Below, one piece after another: positions 61,280-64,000 of a stretch of 64,000 nucleotides of DNA. The first letter of the stretch is position 1. Each line of letters starts with the position of its first letter. Origin of the DNA: Torreya grandis (lineage: Eukaryota; Streptophyta; Pinopsida; Cupressales; Taxaceae); contig JARHVA010000398.1 in NCBI GenBank assembly GCA_037957365.1, positions 3,456,001 through 3,520,000 of the forward strand, given 5' to 3'. A program made the translations under genes and the position numbers. The notes beneath the pieces were generated by a model. That model saw nothing but the letters and a program-made list of their open reading frames with translations. It did no database searches and was not told where the DNA came from.

Positions 61280-61900
61280 GTTCCACTTTTGAAAAGAAGA
61301 AAAATAGTGAGTTGCAACTGGGTGTAGCACACTAAGTATGAAACACATGGGTCCATTGACATGTACAAATCTAGGCTTGTAGTAAAAGTCATTTCACAAG
61401 TCAAAGGTGTTATTACAATGAAACATTTTCTCTAGTTGTTAACATGAATTTCATCAAGCTATTACTCTCCTTTGGTTACAACACAAGGATGGTAAGTCCA
61501 TCAGATAGACATCAAGAGTTCTTTCTTGAATGGTTAATTTATAGGAAGAAATATAATGTCCCAACCTCTTAGATCTATTGACAATGAGAACACCAATTAT
61601 GTATACAAATTGAAAAATTCCTTATACGGGTAAAAACATGCTTCTCAATATTGGTATAAAAATATTAACAAGTTCTTATTCGACTCTAGTTTTATTTGGA
61701 GTCCCTTTGACCCCACAATATATACAAATAAAGTAAATGTGAAACTCCTAATTTTTGTTCTCTATATAAATGGTTTAATTATTATAGAGAATTCCAACAA
61801 ATAGATCCATGATGTGAAAACATAGTTGATGATTTTTTTTGAAATGAATGACTTGGGCCTATTGTAATTTTTCTTGGCTTTAAAATCTTAGTCTATGAAA
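61280..61900 (+). pseudogene. Element F copia RT, active site lost
   Basis: QIDIKSSFLNG near 61502 keeps the first catalytic Asp (61508-61510). NYVYKLKNSLYG and SQYWYKNINKFLFD follow (the YxLxKALYGLKQAPRAWY region). The YVDD box reads YING at 61763-61774, losing both Asp residues. MNDLGLL then FFLGFKI near 61850 is the usual block after the active site. Stops are frequent. Confidence 0.8.
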
Positions 61901-62745
61901 AACATTTTTTTAAATCAGTCTAAGTATGTTCAAGGTACATTAAGTTGCTTCAACACAAAAAAATACAATTTCACCTTGACTCCTTTTTAATCTCTAGTAA
62001 AGCTTTTTGCCAAGTATTCCTCTCCTTCCATAAATGACATACTATATAGATAATTGGTGGTCTTCTCTATTTAATCCATACTCATTATGATATGTATTTT
62101 TTCATTGGCCTAGTGTCATGGTTTTATTATGATTCCTATGATAGCCACTAACAAGATTTTGAGTGAATTCTAAGTATCTTCATGGTGCTATTAATTATGG
62201 GATTGAGTATTCCTAAGGTGGCACATCCTCATTTTCCAATCACATTTTTGGTGGTAAAACATTTTTTGTAGGTTAAATGAATAGTGATTGGGAAAGTTAT
62301 CTATATGATTAAAAGTCAACTATAAACTATATATATCATCTTAGGTAGGTCTCATGACTTGTTCTTACAAGAATTAGTACACTATTGTTTGTCTACTATG
62401 GAGTTTGAGTATGGTGGAGCTATCACTATTAGTTGTGGGTTAATTTGTATTCAATGCATGATTTTTGAGTTTAGATTTTCATAGGGACATCCCACACTAT
62501 TTTGGTACAATAATCAAAGTTTTATCCAAATTGTTTTCAACCAAGTGTAACATCAAATCATAAAGAACATTGAGATACATATACATAATATTTAATATTT
62601 GACAACTGATACATGACAAGGTCATTGATTTAAGTATTTTGCATAGAATATCAAGTTAAAAACATATTCATAAATCCCTTGATTGAGGCTTGATTTTTTC
62701 AACTCAGGAAACGTTTTGAGTGGAGAAAGGTTTTATCAAGGGGGA
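61901..62745 (+). pseudogene. Element F copia RNase H
   Basis: Pieces in order: GAINYGIEYS near 62190 (LKGTxxxGIxY), NSDWESYLYD near 62285 (DSDWAGDxDD, first Asp now Asn), KSTINYIYHL (KSTSGYxFxL), then CFQPSVTSNHKEH near 62545 and VKNIFINPLIEA near 62655 (DxFTKPL). A typical copia C-terminus, fully decayed. Confidence 0.75.
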
Positions 62746-62787
62746 ATAACTTTATGATTCCTCCATCCTTCTCTTTATTAAAGTACA

Positions 62788-62799
62788 TCTTAAGGGGGA
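62788..62799 (+). other. Element F polypurine tract
   Basis: CTTAAGGGGGA immediately before the LTR start TGTTATTG; standard composition and place. Confidence 0.8.
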
Positions 62800-63490
62800 T
62801 GTTATTGTATTTAATAGTGCATAAATTAATGTATGGTTTAATATTCACTTGTATTATTCATTTGTAATATAATTAGTGGATAAACCCTAACTAGTGTACA
62901 CTTAACCATTAACCTTTATTAGAAGAGATTATCAATTAATTATTTACTTAATTTACTTTTGCTAATAATATGAGATATAATTATAGGAAAGTCTTGTATC
63001 TAAGAAGGTTTGCTCTACAATTTATCTACTCTCTAAACCTTGACCGTAGCCTCCTTATTATATATATGTTATGTACCGAGGAATATGATATTATGATGTA
63101 CTATATTAATATATAAAGTCTTGGGATGCATATTCTTTTTAAGTCATCCCACTAGCAAATTAGAATTGTATTACATACTAATAAAAAATTAATAATGGTT
63201 GGTGGATTACATTAAAATATACTATTAGATTGATTATATTTAGTCATGTTGGTAGGTGAGTTATTTTTTAGAATTCATTATAAGTAGGTGGGTCATGTAT
63301 TTATATAAACATGACTCTTACACGTGAGAGAAAAGTGAAGATTGTTATACATGTTAGTATCTCAATAGATAGATATTTTGTGGAGTGGTATCTTTAAATG
63401 AGGAGCATTGAATGGTGTTTCCCTATTTCAAGGTTTTTTTTGATCTAATATATTAGGTTATTATATTTCTAAGTTTTGATTTTCTTAACA
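62800..63490 (+). repeat. Element F LTR (691 bp)
   Basis: Begins TGTTATTGTATTTAATAG and ends TTTTCTTAACA. TATATATG near 63060 and TATATAAAC near 63301 are possible TATA boxes. It is preceded by a polypurine tract and followed by a primer-binding site, so it has an element core on both sides. No second copy is visible in the window. Confidence 0.75.
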
Positions 63491-64000
63491 TATAGTATCA
63501 GAGCAAAAATTTAGGAAAAGTGGGAGAAATTCTTTTCGGAAGTTTGTGTGATTTTGTATATTTTTTCAAAAAGAAGGTAAACATCCTATAAAGGGTTGTT
63601 CTCCTCACCCATAGGTCTAATTGAGGTCAATTTCATATGGTTAGAAATATATTTTTGTGATATTTTAGAAAAGTGGCCATACTAAGGATTCTAAACAATA
63701 TCAAGGGAGATATAATCATGTAAATTTAATCATGTGAATTAGCTTTGGATCGACATGCATAAAAACAACTATGTAGTAAAAATTAAATAAATTTTTTCTC
63801 ATGCTTCAGATTAGGGTGAATTGTTTTTGTTGGAAATTAGACTTTAATCCACTTATAACAAGTAAAAATTCATTAGTTATGGAGTATTATTAAGGGATAT
63901 ACCTCAATCACAAGTTGTTATAGGATAGCCTAAAAAAAATGATTTATGGATTTGTGACTTAATATTAACATACATTTCATTTCAAATAAGAAAATCAAGC
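63491..64000 (+). other. Primer-binding site and leader of a further F copy
   Basis: TAGTATCAGAGC at 63493-63504 matches the plant initiator tRNA-Met site TGGTATCAGAGC with one G-to-A change, two bases after the LTR end. The following 0.5 kb looks like a non-coding leader; no gag is reached before the window ends. Confidence 0.7.

Overview
The window looks like intergenic repeat DNA from a large plant genome. It is strongly AT-rich and CpG-poor, I can support no intact gene, and nearly all of it resolves into old, nested LTR retrotransposons plus one endogenous pararetrovirus (Caulimoviridae-like). Endogenous caulimovirids, Ty3/gypsy and Ty1/copia elements with very long LTRs, and heavy C-to-T decay in plant methylation contexts fit a large seed-plant genome. 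A gymnosperm is plausible, but the sequence alone does not prove it.

Layout. 1-2520 (+): 3' part of an endogenous caulimovirid (protease end, RT, RNase H, tail, then a TATA promoter region). 2531-29560 (-): one broken Ty3/gypsy element, G1, split by two insertions. Its gag lies at 26418-29137, knuckle, protease and linker at 10964-13194, and the RT leader at 2531-2899. 2900-10963 (+): element A, with 1.2 kb LTRs and gag-pro but no pol, inside G1. 13195-26417 (+): element B, with 5.0-5.4 kb LTRs and only a gag-like core (LARD type), inside the G1 zinc knuckle. About 29729-59627 (+): element X, a short LTR element with an unrecognised coding region, itself split by three insertions. These are C (29933-36695, -, TSD ACATC) in its 5' LTR, the tandem element D (37193-46332, -, same LTR family as A) in its leader, and the copia element E (51654-58429, +, TSD GTAAG) in its coding region. 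A patchwork duplication (46333-51653) has doubled part of X together with pieces of D and E. 59800-64000 (+): a decayed copia element F, its LTR, and the primer-binding site of a further copy.

How the parts relate. None of the polyproteins is functional: catalytic Asp codons are mutated in the protease of A and in the RTs of E and F, and stops and frameshifts are frequent. The value of the window is its stratigraphy. G1 and X are the oldest layers; A and B entered G1; C, D and E entered X; the X duplication came after the D and E insertions. Several boundaries are exact to the base because of target-site duplications or an empty site in the sister LTR. A, B, C and D all lack RT, RNase H and integrase, so they look like non-autonomous families that relied on partners elsewhere.
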